This document shows, piece by piece, positions 1 through 11,600 of a stretch of 64,000 nt of DNA. The number at the start of each line of letters is the position of its first letter. Position 1 is the stretch's first letter. The DNA is from Phragmites australis. Lineage: Eukaryota; Streptophyta; Magnoliopsida; Poales; Poaceae. The position numbers were made by a program, and so were the translations under genes. Location of the stretch: positions 16,895,501 through 16,959,500 of the forward strand of contig NC_084928.1 in NCBI RefSeq assembly GCF_958298935.1, written 5' to 3'. The notes below the pieces were generated by a model that was not told where the DNA came from, did no database searches, and saw nothing but the letters and a program-made list of their open reading frames with translations.

Positions 1-169
1 ATTGAAAGAATAGCAAACATGGCTTCCAGGACAAATAATGCAAGGATCAAAGACAAGATAATTAATATCATGTCAATAGGAAGCGGAGTATTTTAGTTCG
101 GGCGCTGTCCTAAACTCTTAATCGGTCCATGACAATAATGACAAGATAATGTAGTATTACTAGGAAATG
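1..169. other. Unassigned flank left of Element A
   Basis: No coding frame or repeat structure that I can name. The likely start of the Element A LTR (TGTGAGGAACCC) follows at about 170, so this is probably the DNA into which Element A inserted, or another part of a nested element. No target duplication can be matched, because the right side of Element A is rearranged. Confidence 0.3.
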
Positions 170-3135
170 TGTGAGGAACCCTCCAAATAGTATTCTAATT
201 AGTCATTAAGTCGATCATTTCTTTAATTACGACTCTCATAAATAATCGGAATACCATCTTAGTAGTCCTGACACGTGTTTTATGCTCAAGATCAGAACAC
301 ATATCTTTCTAACGTTTAACATCACGACACAACTTAATAAAGAGTAAGTAATTAACATTAGATTATAATTTCTTAAACATTTACCAAGTTATTACACTTT
401 ACAGCAAAAGAGAGCTAGGAGGAGATATAAACCGACTCAACTCCTAACCAACAAAAGAAACTAGCAGCGGAAGACTAAAGATTATACAATAAAAGAATAA
501 TAGAGTCATATGCCCTTAGATTCCATCACAAAAGCACGACCTCCGAGTAGCTGCCTACTCACACCCGCCACCACTCTCGATAAGCGTGAAGTAGCCAAAG
601 ACCAACTCCTCCTCGCCGGTAGCACCTGATATAGCAGCGTGAGTACAAAGGTACTCGTAAAACTTAATCCATAATGGACACTTATAAATAACCCGACTCA
701 AAGGATTATACATTTAGATGTTAGTATGGATGCAGCCACATGGTTAAGTAAATTTTATATGCAAAAGCAAATTTGACATACACATATGTGAGCAACTATC
801 TCATACCAAAATTGATATCACTCTATTCTGGAACCACCCACATGAATATACTGGTAACAGTAATCATAGTAAACATATGTGTGAAGAAACCGTCTTGACA
901 TATCCACAATATCATCCCAAGACTCGTAACTCTACGATTGATGCGGATGGACAGAAGCATGCTCATGACCGAGAGCACGGCAATTCAAATTATTTTTACA
1001 CCCTGCAGGGGGTACTCCTAAACCCACAAGAATTGAGGATCATACAGCTTGCATGGTCACACAGGTCCATACAAGGAGGTACTCATGTCAACCTTTCCCA
1101 ATAAGTCCCAACCGTTTGGATCATGCATCGCTCGGTGCGGAGCCCACTTTGGTTAACTCCCGGAGCAATCACAAGTTTCTCTACTAGTCTGCTTGCTCAC
1201 ACCGTTCATGTTTCAGGCCTAAACAAATACAGCTACAGAGGTATTTGACTTGCCTTACCATTATATCAGCATGTGGTGAGCACGAAAAGTGCTAAAGCTA
1301 ACGGCAATGACAGACAGTGCTTAAACGATACAAGCAGTCTATGGCATCCGGGCTTCTCCCCTGACCTACCCTAGGGACATCATCCAGGGCATAAAGTACC
1401 CCTAACTCCGCCCATATCTCGTCTCATACTCACTACTCATAATCCACATTATCATAGTGAACAATAATTAAACCTATAGGTCGCGAGCGATGGAACATTC
1501 CACCAGTGACCTATGCATTGCTAAGCATCTCGGTTAACCATTGAATTAGATGATATTAAAATAAACCCTGGTTACAAGGATATGGATCATCAATATCTAA
1601 GACATGGAATGTAATGCATCAATATAGGTTCTACCCATTTGAAACCCGACCTCGACTCATCATCATGCAAACATACATAAAGCGTAATTTATCATATTAG
1701 ACATATATGATCCAAAGTACTGGGAGAAATATGCTTAAATGCTTGCCTTGCTGCATAGGTGATTGTCGGATACTACCCGCGTAGCACTCACAAAATTCAG
1801 GGAGATCAGAGTCTCCTTCGACTACGGCTGGGTCACATGTTGGTTCTTCGTTCACTAACAAGAACGCATGCAATAGTGAGCATAAATGAAGTGCAACAAA
1901 GTATGCCACAATATACATAGATGAAATGCCATAAAACTATGCTTTATAATGCATTAAAATATCTTTTCCTAGATGACACTAATCATAACATGAATTGTTC
2001 AAGTGGTTTCACAATTTTTGGTCATGATATCAATTAACTGTGATTTCATTAAGATGAAACATATTTATTTAAATAATTAATTCTCACAAAACATTTACTG
2101 AGTTCCAACATTTTTAACATGTAGTTCATACTCATACGAAGTTAACGTAACTAGTTTCATGATTTTTGGAGTTCTGATGAATTAATTATGAATTTTACAA
2201 GCTATCAGCATAAAAGGAAAATGGCTTATAAACAGTAACCGCAGAGTCTCCGCGAATTTGTGCAGACACTCCGCACATTTTTACGGAGTCTCCGAACAAT
2301 TTTTTGGAGTCTGTAGAGTTCTGTAGAAAGCATTTCTTTGCGAGGAAAATGGCCGATTTGATTTTGTGAGCTTCGCCAAACCAAAGGGAGATATGTTTGA
2401 GATAGTTCAGGGAGTCTAGAACTTACTTATCAACCTAGCAATTCGATTCCCTAGCTCAAATTCATCCAAATCCCTAAATTGCTCCGAAGCTCAAGAACTC
2501 AAGAACTTTGCTCCAACTCAAAATCGAACACCCAAATCACGCATTCTTACCGGGGGTAGCCTAAGGTACTTTACCCACGGTGCTTGTGGAGGTTAGTGAC
2601 CGTCGGGGGATGAAGAAAACAGAGAAATGCTCGGGAGATGGAGAAATCTGGTGTTCCTCATGTTTCAACTCTAAACACCAAAATGAGTCGAAATCAACTT
2701 GAATCCTTCGGAAAAGAGCAAACGAATTGGAGGGATAGGAAGCTCAATTCTAGAGATCGTGTGGATACTACATACTCACCTCGAATCCAAGTTCTTGAGG
2801 GCTTGAGAGGAGAGGGAGAGTGGGCTGCTCCACTTGCTTGCTTGGGTGGGATCGAGGGCACGGGAGAGAGGGAATGGGAGCAGGTGGCTGCACGTGAGTG
2901 AGGGAGAGTGAGTGAGGTGTGGGGCTGGCTAGCTAGGTGGGTCCCACATGTAAAAGAAAGAAGTCCATTTTATCTGCAAAATCCATTCTTTTCTCCCCCG
3001 AATTTCTTTCTCTCATCCGATTGACTCAAAATGAATTGCTCTAATGTACCAAAATAATTTACCTTGAAGTTAATCATGACGCTAATGATGCATAATTATA
3101 CTTAATCACATGATTACGGATTTTAGCACCTAACA
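170..3135 (-). repeat. 3' LTR of Element A (about 3 kb)
   Basis: The right end (minus-strand start TGTTAGGTGC) directly abuts a polypurine tract, which fixes it at 3135. The left end at about 170 (TGTGAGGAACCC) is set by comparison with 50532, where a related LTR begins TGTGAGAAACTA next to a primer-binding site. From about 1090 onward it aligns with the three copies at 7378-9395, 9396-10567 and 10568-11600. Around 2240-2320 it carries clustered GGAGTCTCCG-type palindromes. Open frames inside it (877-1104, 2638-2901) show no known domain and are taken as chance. Confidence 0.75.
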
Positions 3136-3152
3136 AACCTCCCCCCTTAAAA
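3136..3152 (-). promoter_or_regulatory. Polypurine tract of Element A
   Basis: On the minus strand this reads TTAAGGGGGGAGGTT and lies immediately before the 3' LTR start. A purine run in this position primes plus-strand DNA synthesis in LTR retrotransposons. It confirms both the orientation of the element and the LTR boundary. Confidence 0.8.
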
Positions 3153-3289
3153 AATATCGTCCCGAGATTTAGTACGAGTCGGGGAAAAATATGGTGACTC
3201 TAGGAACTTCATGGTTTGCGTAGTAACAGAGATATTCGAGGAATATCCACTTGTCACGCTGTGAGGAATAATACCAAAATAACACTCAC

Positions 3290-6200
3290 AAGTTGGAGAA
3301 GAACTCAGGATAATCGGCATGAAGCCAATCTTCATGCTCCCACGTGGATTCATCCTCGGAGTGATCACTCCATTGAACCTTGAGGAACTTAATAGACTTG
3401 TGCTACATCTTCCGTTCAGCTTCATCAAGGATGCAGATTGGATACATGCAATAAGAAAGATCTGGTTGCAATTCCTGATTTGCCACCTCAATGACTTCGG
3501 TGGGGACTCGAAGAAATTTCTTCAATTATGAGACGCGGAAAATGTTGTGTATGGCAGAGAGAGATGGAGGTAGCCCCAGCTGGTAAGCCACCTCACCACG
3601 CCGGCCAATAGCTAGCATAACAGGGCGCTAACTTTCCCTTTATCTGAAACGTTGCGTTCCTTTGAGAGGAGACACCTTAAGATAGATAAAATCTCCAATC
3701 TTGAGCTCCAGCTCACGCCGACGACAGTCAGCATAGCTCTTCTAATGAGACTGAGCTATGAGTAGATGCTAGAGAATGGTTAGGACTTGCTCTTCTACCT
3801 CTTTGACCAAATCCGGGCCTAGGAAAATTCTTGTGCCAGACTTGGACCGATTCAACGGCGTTCGGCTTCTTCGGCCATATAGAGCTTCAAATGGTGACAT
3901 CTTAATGAACGATTGATAACTGCTGTTGTAGAAAAATTCTGCAAACGGCAAGCATATGTACCACTTCTTCCCATAAGTGAGAACACACGCTCGGAGCATA
4001 TCTTCTAGAATTTGGTTCACCCTCTCAGTTTGACCGTTGGTTTGAGGATGATAAGATGTGCAGTTCCCATGGCTTCTTGAAGGCTCCTCCAGAAATGAGA
4101 GGTGAATTGAGTGTCTCGGTCAGAAATAATCTTCTTTGGAATCCCATGGAGGCAAACAACCCGAGCGAGATACAGCTCGGCATAGTCCTTGACACTGTAT
4201 CGAGTCTTCACTGGGAGGAAATGTGCTGACTTGGTGAGTCGGTCAACGATGACCTAGATCGAGTCATACCCCTGAGGGGTCTTTGGCAATCCTATAATGA
4301 AATACATCCCAATTTCTTCCCACTTCTAGGAGGGAATGGGCAAAGGCTGAAGTGTACCGGCCGGCTTGAGATGTTCGGCCTTCACCCTATGGTAGATATC
4401 CCACTCAGCTACATATCAAGCGACTTCTCGTTTCATGCGAGTCCACCAAAACTTGGGTTTGAGGTCTTGATACATTTTTGTGCCACTAGGATGAATGGAC
4501 AGCAAGGAGTCATGAGCTTCATCCAGAATTTTCTTCCTCAATGTGTCGACTCTCGGAACCACTAGCCTGTTCCCAAACCAGAAGACACCTTGCTCGTCCT
4601 TAGAGAAACAGATAGCCTTGCCTTCCTTCATTTTGTCTCGGATTTGGGCCATGCCCTTGTAATTCCTCTGAGCTTCCTTGATTTCATCGAAGAGGGTGGA
4701 TTTTATCTCCAAATTTGCAAGAAATCCCTCCGGAACCATCTCGAGTCCAAGTCGTCAGAAATCATCACAAAGTGTGGTATTCCAGGCTTGACCATAATGC
4801 AATTGCATCAAGCCTTTCAACTCATTGCATCAGCGACCAGATTCGCCTTGCCAGGATGATAATGCACTTCCAACTCATAATCCTTGATCAACTCGAGCCA
4901 TCTTCGCTGTCTCATATTCAGATCGGCTTGAGTGAAGATGTATTTGAGACTTTTGTGATTTGTATAGATACGGCACAAATTTCCTATTAGATAGTGGTGC
5001 CAAATCTTTAAGGTATGCACAACTGCCGCAAGCTCTAAATCATGGGTTGGGTAGTTCTCTTCATGGCGCTTCAACTGACGTGAAGCGTAAGCCACAACTC
5101 TGCCCTCTTGCATAAGGACACATCTGAGGCCTATGCGGGAGGCATCGTGATAGACGTCAAAACCTTTGTTCATTTTAGGTTGAGCGAGAACGGGAGCAGT
5201 CGTGAGTAGTTTCTTCAAGGTTTGGAAAGCTGACTCACATTTACTCGAGCAGTGGAACATGTTGCCTTGCTTTAATAACTAGGTCATAGGCTTGGATATC
5301 TTGGAGAAATTCTCAATGAACTAACGGTAATAGCCCGCGAGTCTGACAAAACTTCGAATGTCGGTGACATTCTTAGGTTAAACCCAATTGAGCACATCCT
5401 GCACCTTGCTTGGGTCAATGGTGACACCATTCTCTGACAAGACATGACCCAGAAAAGTGACTTCCTTGATCCAGAACTCGCACTTGTTGAACTTGGCAAC
5501 CAAGTACAATACGGAGGTGCTCAGAATGTTCCTCTTCAGTCTTGGAGTATAGAAGAATGTTGTTGATGAAAACCACAACAAACTCCAGTTCCTCCATGAA
5601 CATGGTGTTCATCAAGTATATGAAAAATGCTGGCGCATTCGTCAAGCCGAAGGACAAGAAGGTGAACTCATAAAGACCATAACGAGTTGAGAAAGCCGTC
5701 TTCGGAATATCCTCCGGTCAGACCTTGATTTGATGATAGCCCAGTCTCAAGTCAATCTTCGAGAAAACCCAGGCACCGTCAGTTGGTCAAACATAATATA
5801 AATTCTAGGGATTGGATACTTGTTCTTGGCAGTGACTTCATTCAGCAGACGGTAATCAACACACATCAGCAGAGTACCATCCTTCTTCCTCACAAAGAGT
5901 GCCGGGCATCCCCAGGGTGAGGAGCTCGGACAAATGAATCTCTTTGCAAGCAACTCTTGAATTGTTTCTTCAACTCTGCCAACTCGTTGAGAGACATCCG
6001 GTAGGACCCCTTTGAAATCAGGGCCGTTCTAAGCAAAAGGTCAATCGAGAACTCTACAGCTCTGCCGGGTGGCATACCTGGCAATTCTTCTGGGAAGACA
6101 TCAGGAAATTCACACACGACTGGAACATTTAGAAGATCCGCGGATGTGACAACCTTCAGAGTGTAAAGGCAAGGATCATCCTTATGCTTCAAATGAATCT
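3290..6200 (-). pseudogene. Element A pol relic: RT, RNase H, integrase, chromodomain
   Basis: Reading down the minus strand: the RT entry segment with FPDVFPEELPGMPPG (about 6110-6070); RT core, where the usual FIDD motif reads FINN near 5560; RNase H at 5260-4817 ([15 protein letters not shown], then NLVADAMS); the integrase zinc-binding region at 4739-4416; and the integrase core at 4340-3769. In the core the expected MDF reads MYF near 4300, so the first catalytic Asp is lost. The ISDRD motif is present, but the glutamate region is frameshifted near 4060. A chromodomain follows (LKVQWSDHSEDESTWEHEDW, about 3380-3320), with an in-frame TAG just upstream. Chromodomains direct integration toward marked chromatin. 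The gene is dead as an enzyme source. Assignment to Ty3/gypsy is firm; the sub-family is less so. Confidence 0.88.
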
Positions 6201-6436
6201 AGGAGTCGGATAGACCATTAAGGGTGATGGTCCGTTGAGCACAATCCATGACAACCTTATTCTTGGTGAGCCAATTCATTGCCAAAATGACATCTATCCC
6301 TTTGAAGTCCATTACCAATAAATTTGCACTGAAAGACATCTCATTGATATAACCAACGCTTTGGTCACACATCGATTAACCAGAATGTTGGCTTCGGGTG
6401 CATCTATGAGATAAGGTGTAGAGGTGGCGCTAACTT

Positions 6437-7377
6437 TCAGCTTGTGACGCGGAGTATACTCGCTGTTATGAATGAGTGAGAAGCTCTAGAATAATAAAGA
6501 ATGACTGTCAGAATGATCACAGAATTAAAATTCACAAGCAACGTACCTATTAGCACATTCGCACCCTCTTGAGCTTCTTCGGTGGTGGTGTAGCGCACTC
6601 GGCCACGCTTAGGGACATGGGTGGCCTGGGAGGCTTGCAGAGCGGATGGCGCAGGTAGTGGTGGCCTTAGAGCAGCCACCGCGGCTCCCGGCTTCAGAAA
6701 GGGGCAATCTCTAGCATAGTGTCTGACGCGCCCACAGTTGTAGCATGGGCCGCCGAGGCCACCTGTCACGCTCCCTTGAGACACCGTAGGTCTTGGAGGC
6801 TGTCCTTGAGGGGCGGAGAAAGATGGGCATCTCACTATCCACATTGGTTGTGGAGCAGTCGAGGTTGACATGTGAGGTGGAGGAGGTTGGCTCTCCGTCC
6901 GTGCACGTTGAGAACTCCCGCCCATGGAAGGTGACGAGACCCTCTTGCGCTTCTTCTCCTTCGGTGGTTCTTCAACTTGAACTCCACCATGAGTGAGGTG
7001 CTCACAAGCTTGTTGAAGTCAGCGAATTCATGCACTGACAACCGGCCTTGCATCTTGGATTGAGGCCATTCACAAAGTGATATTGCTTCCGCTCATCGGT
7101 GTTGACCTCCTCCTGAGCATATTGTGCAAAGTGGTTGAACACCTGTACATACTACATCACCGCTCTGCCACCTTGCTTGAGGTCCATAAACTCCCGCCTC
7201 TTGAACTCCATAAGGCCCTTATGAATATGGAAGTCATGGAATGCCTGGAAGAACTCCGCCCAATACACCCGGTGATTGGCGGGGTGCATGGCTAGAATGT
7301 TGGATCACCACGCGCCCGCCACGCCTTGTAGTTGATGGGAGGCGAAGAGCACTTTCTCGTGGTCCTCGCACCGTCCG
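6437..7377 (-). pseudogene. Element A gag-protease relic, N-terminus deleted
   Basis: The minus strand from 7377 opens abruptly inside the gag capsid region (FASHQLQG, then AMHPANHRVYWAEF and FHIHKGLMEFKRREF). A zinc knuckle follows at 6745-6704 (CYNCGRVRHYARDC, a complete C-x2-C-x4-H-x4-C). A protease segment comes next near 6500: where the family has D-S-G-A-S, this copy reads YSRAS, so the catalytic Asp and the Gly are both changed. Frames shift around 6900 and 7050. The upstream part of gag, the leader and the primer-binding site are missing because the coding sequence runs directly into LTR-type sequence at 7377/7378. Confidence 0.85.
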
Positions 7378-9395
7378 CTCACACCGTCGATGTTTAGGCC
7401 CAAATGATAGCAGCTACAGAGGTATTCGGCTTGCCTTACCATTATATCGGCATGTGGTGAGCACGAAAAGTGCTAAAGCCAACAGCACCGATGAATGGTG
7501 CTTAAATGATGCAAGCGGTTTACAGCACCCGGGCTCCTCCCCCTACCTACCCCAGGGACATCATCTAGGGCAGAAAGTACCCCTAACTCCACCCACATCT
7601 CGTCTCATACTCACCACTCATCCACCCTTCAACATCATAGCCCACATTATCATAGAAAGCAAAAATTAAACCTATAGCTCGTGAGCAATGGAACATTGCA
7701 CCACTCGACTTCTACAGTTGACCTATGCATTGCTAAGCATCTCGATTAACCTTTGAATTAGACGATATTAAAATAAACCCCAGTTACAAGGATATGGATC
7801 ATCAATATCTAAGACAGGGAATGTAATGCATCAATATAGGTTCTACCCATTTAAAACCCGACCTCGACTCATCATCATGCAAACATACATAAAGCGTAAT
7901 TTATCACATTAGACACATATAGTTCAAAGTACTGGGAGAAATATACTTAGATGCTTGCCTTGATGCTCAAGAGATGGCCGGATACTACCCACGCAACACT
8001 CACAAAATTCGTGGAGATTGGCATCTCCTTTGACCATGGCCAGGTCACGTTTTGGTTCTTCGTTCACTAACAAGAACACGTGCAATGATGAGCATGAATG
8101 AAGTGCAACAAAGTATGCCACAATATGCATAAAATCAAATGCCATAAAACTATACTTTATAATGCATGAAAATATTTTTTTCCTAGATGGCACTAATCAT
8201 AACATGAATTATCCAAGTGGTTTCACAATTTTAGGACATGATATCAATTAACTGTGATTTCATTAAGCTGAAACACATTTATTTAACTAATTAATTCTCA
8301 CAAATTATTTAATGATTTACAACATTTTTAACATGTAGTTCATACTCATACAAAGCTAACACGACTGGTTTTATGATTTTTGGAGTTCGTATGAATTAAT
8401 TATGAATTTTATAAGCTATTAGCACAAAAGAAAAATGGCTTATGAACAGTAACCATGGAGTCTCTAAAATTTTTTGCGGACACTCTACACAATTTTGCGG
8501 AGTCTCCATACTGCGGAGTCTTCGGACAATTTTTCAGAGTCTCCGGAGTTCTGCAGAAAGCATCTCTTTGCGGGAAAAATGGTCGATTTGATTTGGCGAG
8601 CTTTGCCAAACAAAAGGGAGATATGTTTGAGATAGTTCATTGAGTCTAGAACTCACTTATCAACCTAGCAACTCGATTCCCTAGTTCAAATTCATCCAAA
8701 TCTCTAAGTTTCTCAAAAGCTCAAGAACTCAAGAACTTTGCTCCGACTAGAAATCGAACACCCAAATCATGCATTCTCGCTAGGGGAAGTCTAAGAGACT
8801 TACCCATGGTGCTTGTGGAGGTTAGTGACTATTGGTGGATGAAGAAAACGGAGTAAAATGCTCGGGAGACAAAGAAATCCAGTGTTCCTCGTGTTTCAAC
8901 CCTAAACACCAAAACGAGTCGAAATAGACTTGAATCCTTCGAAAAAGAGCAAACGAATTGGAGGGATGGGAAGCTCATGAGCTAGAGATCGTGTGGATAC
9001 CATGTACTCACCTCGAATCCTAGTTCTTGAGGGCGGATTTGAGGGAGAAAGAGAGTGAGAGCTTGAGAGGAGAGGGAGAGTGGGCTGCTCCCCTTGCTTG
9101 CTCGAGTGGGAGTGAGGGCATGAGAGATAGGGAGTGGGAGCAGGTGGCTGCACGTGAGTGAGGGAGAGTGAGTGAGGTGTGGGGCTGGCCAACTATGTGG
9201 GTCCCACATGTAAAAGAAAGAGGTCCATTTTAACTGCGAAATCCATTCTTTTTTCTCTCAAATTTCTTTCTCCCATCCGATTGACTCAAAACGAATTGCT
9301 TTAATGTGCCAAAACAATTTACCTCAAAATTAATCATGACGCTAATGACGTATAATTAGACTTAATCGCGTGATTACGAATTTTGGGACATAACA
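7378..9395 (-). repeat. 5' LTR of Element A, truncated
   Basis: Aligns with 1200-3135 of the left LTR through to the terminal GGGACATAACA at 9395 (minus-strand start TGTTATGTCCC). The first ~1 kb (plus-strand view) is missing: homology begins at GCTCACACCGTCGATG, right where the gag relic stops. Carries the same GGAGTCTCC-type palindrome cluster at 8455-8560 and the same GA-rich tract near 9040-9180. Open frames inside (for example 8902-9192) have no domain support. Confidence 0.8.
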
Positions 9396-10567
9396 ACCTT
9401 TCCCAATAAGCCTCAACCATTTGAATCGTGCATCGCTCGGTGCGAAGCCCATTTTGGTTAACTCTTGAGCAACCACAAGTATCTCTACAAGCCCGTTCGC
9501 TCACACCGTTGATGTTCAGGCCCAAATGATCACAGCTACAAAGGTATTCGGCTTGCCTTACTATTATATCGGCATGTGGTGAGCATGGAACGTGCTAAAG
9601 CCAACGGCACCCATGGATGGTGCTTAAATGATATAAGCGGTCTACGGCACCTGGGCTCCTCCCCCGACCTACACTAGGGACATCATCCAGGGTAGAAAGT
9701 ACCCCTAACTCCACCCACATCTCGTCTCATACTCATCACTCATCCACCCATCAACATCATAACCCACCTTATCATAGTGAGCAGTAATTAAACCTATAGC
9801 TCGTGAGCGATGAAACATTCCACCACTCGACTTCTACTGGTGACATATGCATTACTAAGCATCTTGGTTAACCTTTGAATTAGATGATATTAAAATAAAC
9901 CCCAATTACACGGATATGGATCATCAATATCTAAGACAGGGAATGTAATGCATCAATATAGGTTCTATCCATTTGAAACCCGACCTCGACTCATCATCAT
10001 GCAAACATACATAAAGCGTAATTTATCACATTAGACACATATGATCCAAAGTGTTGGGAGAAATATTCTTAGATGTTTGCCTTGCTGCTTAGGTAGTGGC
10101 CGGATACTACCCGCGCAACACTCACAAAATTCGGGGAGATTGGCATCGCCTTCGACCACGGCTGGGTCATGTGTCGGTTCTTTGTTCACTAACAAGAACG
10201 CGTGCAATGATGAGCATGAATAAAGTGCAACAAAGTATGCTACAATATGCATAAGATGAAATGCCATAAAACTATGCTTTATAATGCATTAAAACTTTTT
10301 TTCCCAGATGGCACTAATCATAACATGAATTGTCCAAGTGGATTTTACAATTTTAGGACATGATATCTATTAATTGTGATTTCATTAAGCCGAAACAAGT
10401 AAAAGAAAGAAGTCCATTTTAACTGTGAAATCCATTATTTTCTCTCATCCGATTGACTCAAAATGAATTGCTCTAATGTGCCAAAACAATTTACCTCAAA
10501 ATTAATCACGACGCTAATGACACATAATTAGACTTAATCATGTGATTACAAATTTTGGGACGTGACA
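9396..10567 (-). repeat. Truncated LTR unit B next to Element A
   Basis: Starts ACCTTTCCCAATAAGCC directly after the LTR end at 9395 and ends GGGACGTGACA. It is a copy of the Element A LTR from its ACCTTTCCC position (about 1088 in the left copy) to its terminus. An internal deletion of roughly 0.9 kb joins the GAAACA segment to GTAAAAGAAAG near 10396 and removes the palindrome cluster and the GA-rich tract. No coding content. Confidence 0.75.
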
Positions 10568-11600
10568 ACCTTTCCCAATAAACCTCAACCATTTGAATCA
10601 TGCATTGCTCGGTGCGAAGCCCACTTTGGTTAACTCTCGGACCAACCACAAGTATCTCTACAAGCACGCCTACTCACACCATCGATGTTTAAGCCCAAAT
10701 GGTCACAGCTACAGAGGTATTCGGCTTGTCTTACCGTTAGATCAACATGTGGTAAGTACGGTAAGTGCTAGAGCCAACTGCAACAACAATCAGTGCTTAA
10801 GCGATGCAAACGGTCTATGGTGTCTGGGTCCTCTCCCAACCTACCCAGGGGAACTCCGCATCCAGGTAGGAGAAACACACCTAACACCACCCACATCTCG
10901 TATCATCCTTACCACTCATCCAACCAACACCATCAACCCATCATTGTGATCATTGTATAAGTAATTAAAGCCTATGCTCAAGAACGATGAAACATTTCAC
11001 CGTTCGAATTCTACCGAGGACCTAAGCAATTGCTAAACATCACACATAATATTTTAAGTTAAACAACATCATATTGAACCCAGGCTAGAAGGATACAGAT
11101 CAATAATTATTCATGACAGGAGAATTAGTATCTCAATATAGGTTCTACCCATCATAAACCTGACATCGACTCGAATGCATGCATAACCTATATAAAACAT
11201 ATTTATCATATTAGACATATATGATCCAAATGAATAGGAGAAGTATGCTTAGATGCTTGCCTTGCTGTTCAGGTGACCGCCTAATGCTACACGCGCAACA
11301 CTCACAGAATTCGGAGAGATTGACATCGTCTTCAACCGTGTCCGCGTCATGCGCCAGGTACTTCATTTACTAAAGAAGAATGCATGCAATGATGAGTATG
11401 AAAGAGATGCATTGAAATATACTGCATGATACATATCAGTAGTGGATGCATCCTAATATCAAGCTAAAAGTACAAAACATACAAAGAAATAATGAAAGTT
11501 TGCGATTTAAACATTATTAGAAAGTAATAAGAGTCCAAAGTTTTCGGACAAATCTCCGGATTTTTCTGGAGTCTCCACTGTCCAAACTGGATGAAGTATG
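10568..11600 (-). repeat. Truncated, more diverged LTR unit C
   Basis: Begins with the same ACCTTTCCCAATAA junction sequence as unit B and follows the LTR order (GCTCGGTGCGAAGCCCAC, ATATAGGTTCTACCC, GCTTAGATGCTTGCC) with clearly more differences than the other copies. Similarity fades after the TCTCCGG/GGAGTCTCC motifs near 11545-11580, so the right boundary is approximate. Confidence 0.65.

Larger units (their letters stand above)
170..9395 (-). mobile_element. Element A: decayed Ty3/gypsy chromovirus (Del/Tekay-like)
   Basis: Order on the minus strand is truncated 5' LTR (9395-7378), gag-protease relic, RT, RNase H, integrase, chromodomain, polypurine tract (3152-3136), 3' LTR (3135-170). 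The protease-RT-RNase H-integrase order defines Ty3/gypsy, and the chromodomain after integrase defines chromoviruses. The very long LTR and the gag sequence resemble the Del/Tekay group, which is my judgement from memory. The element cannot move on its own: many stops and frameshifts, mutated protease, RT and integrase active sites, and loss of the primer-binding site with the gag N-terminus at a deletion near 7377. Confidence 0.85.

Noticed and set aside
3147..3491. 114-codon minus-strand frame at the end of Element A pol
   Set aside because: It is in a different frame from the chromodomain, which is clearly readable there. The longer frame is a shadow.
8902..9192. 96-codon Ser/Pro-rich frame inside the Element A 5' LTR
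   Set aside because: Arises from the GAGAGG-rich tract on the other strand. The matching place in the left LTR does not keep the same frame.
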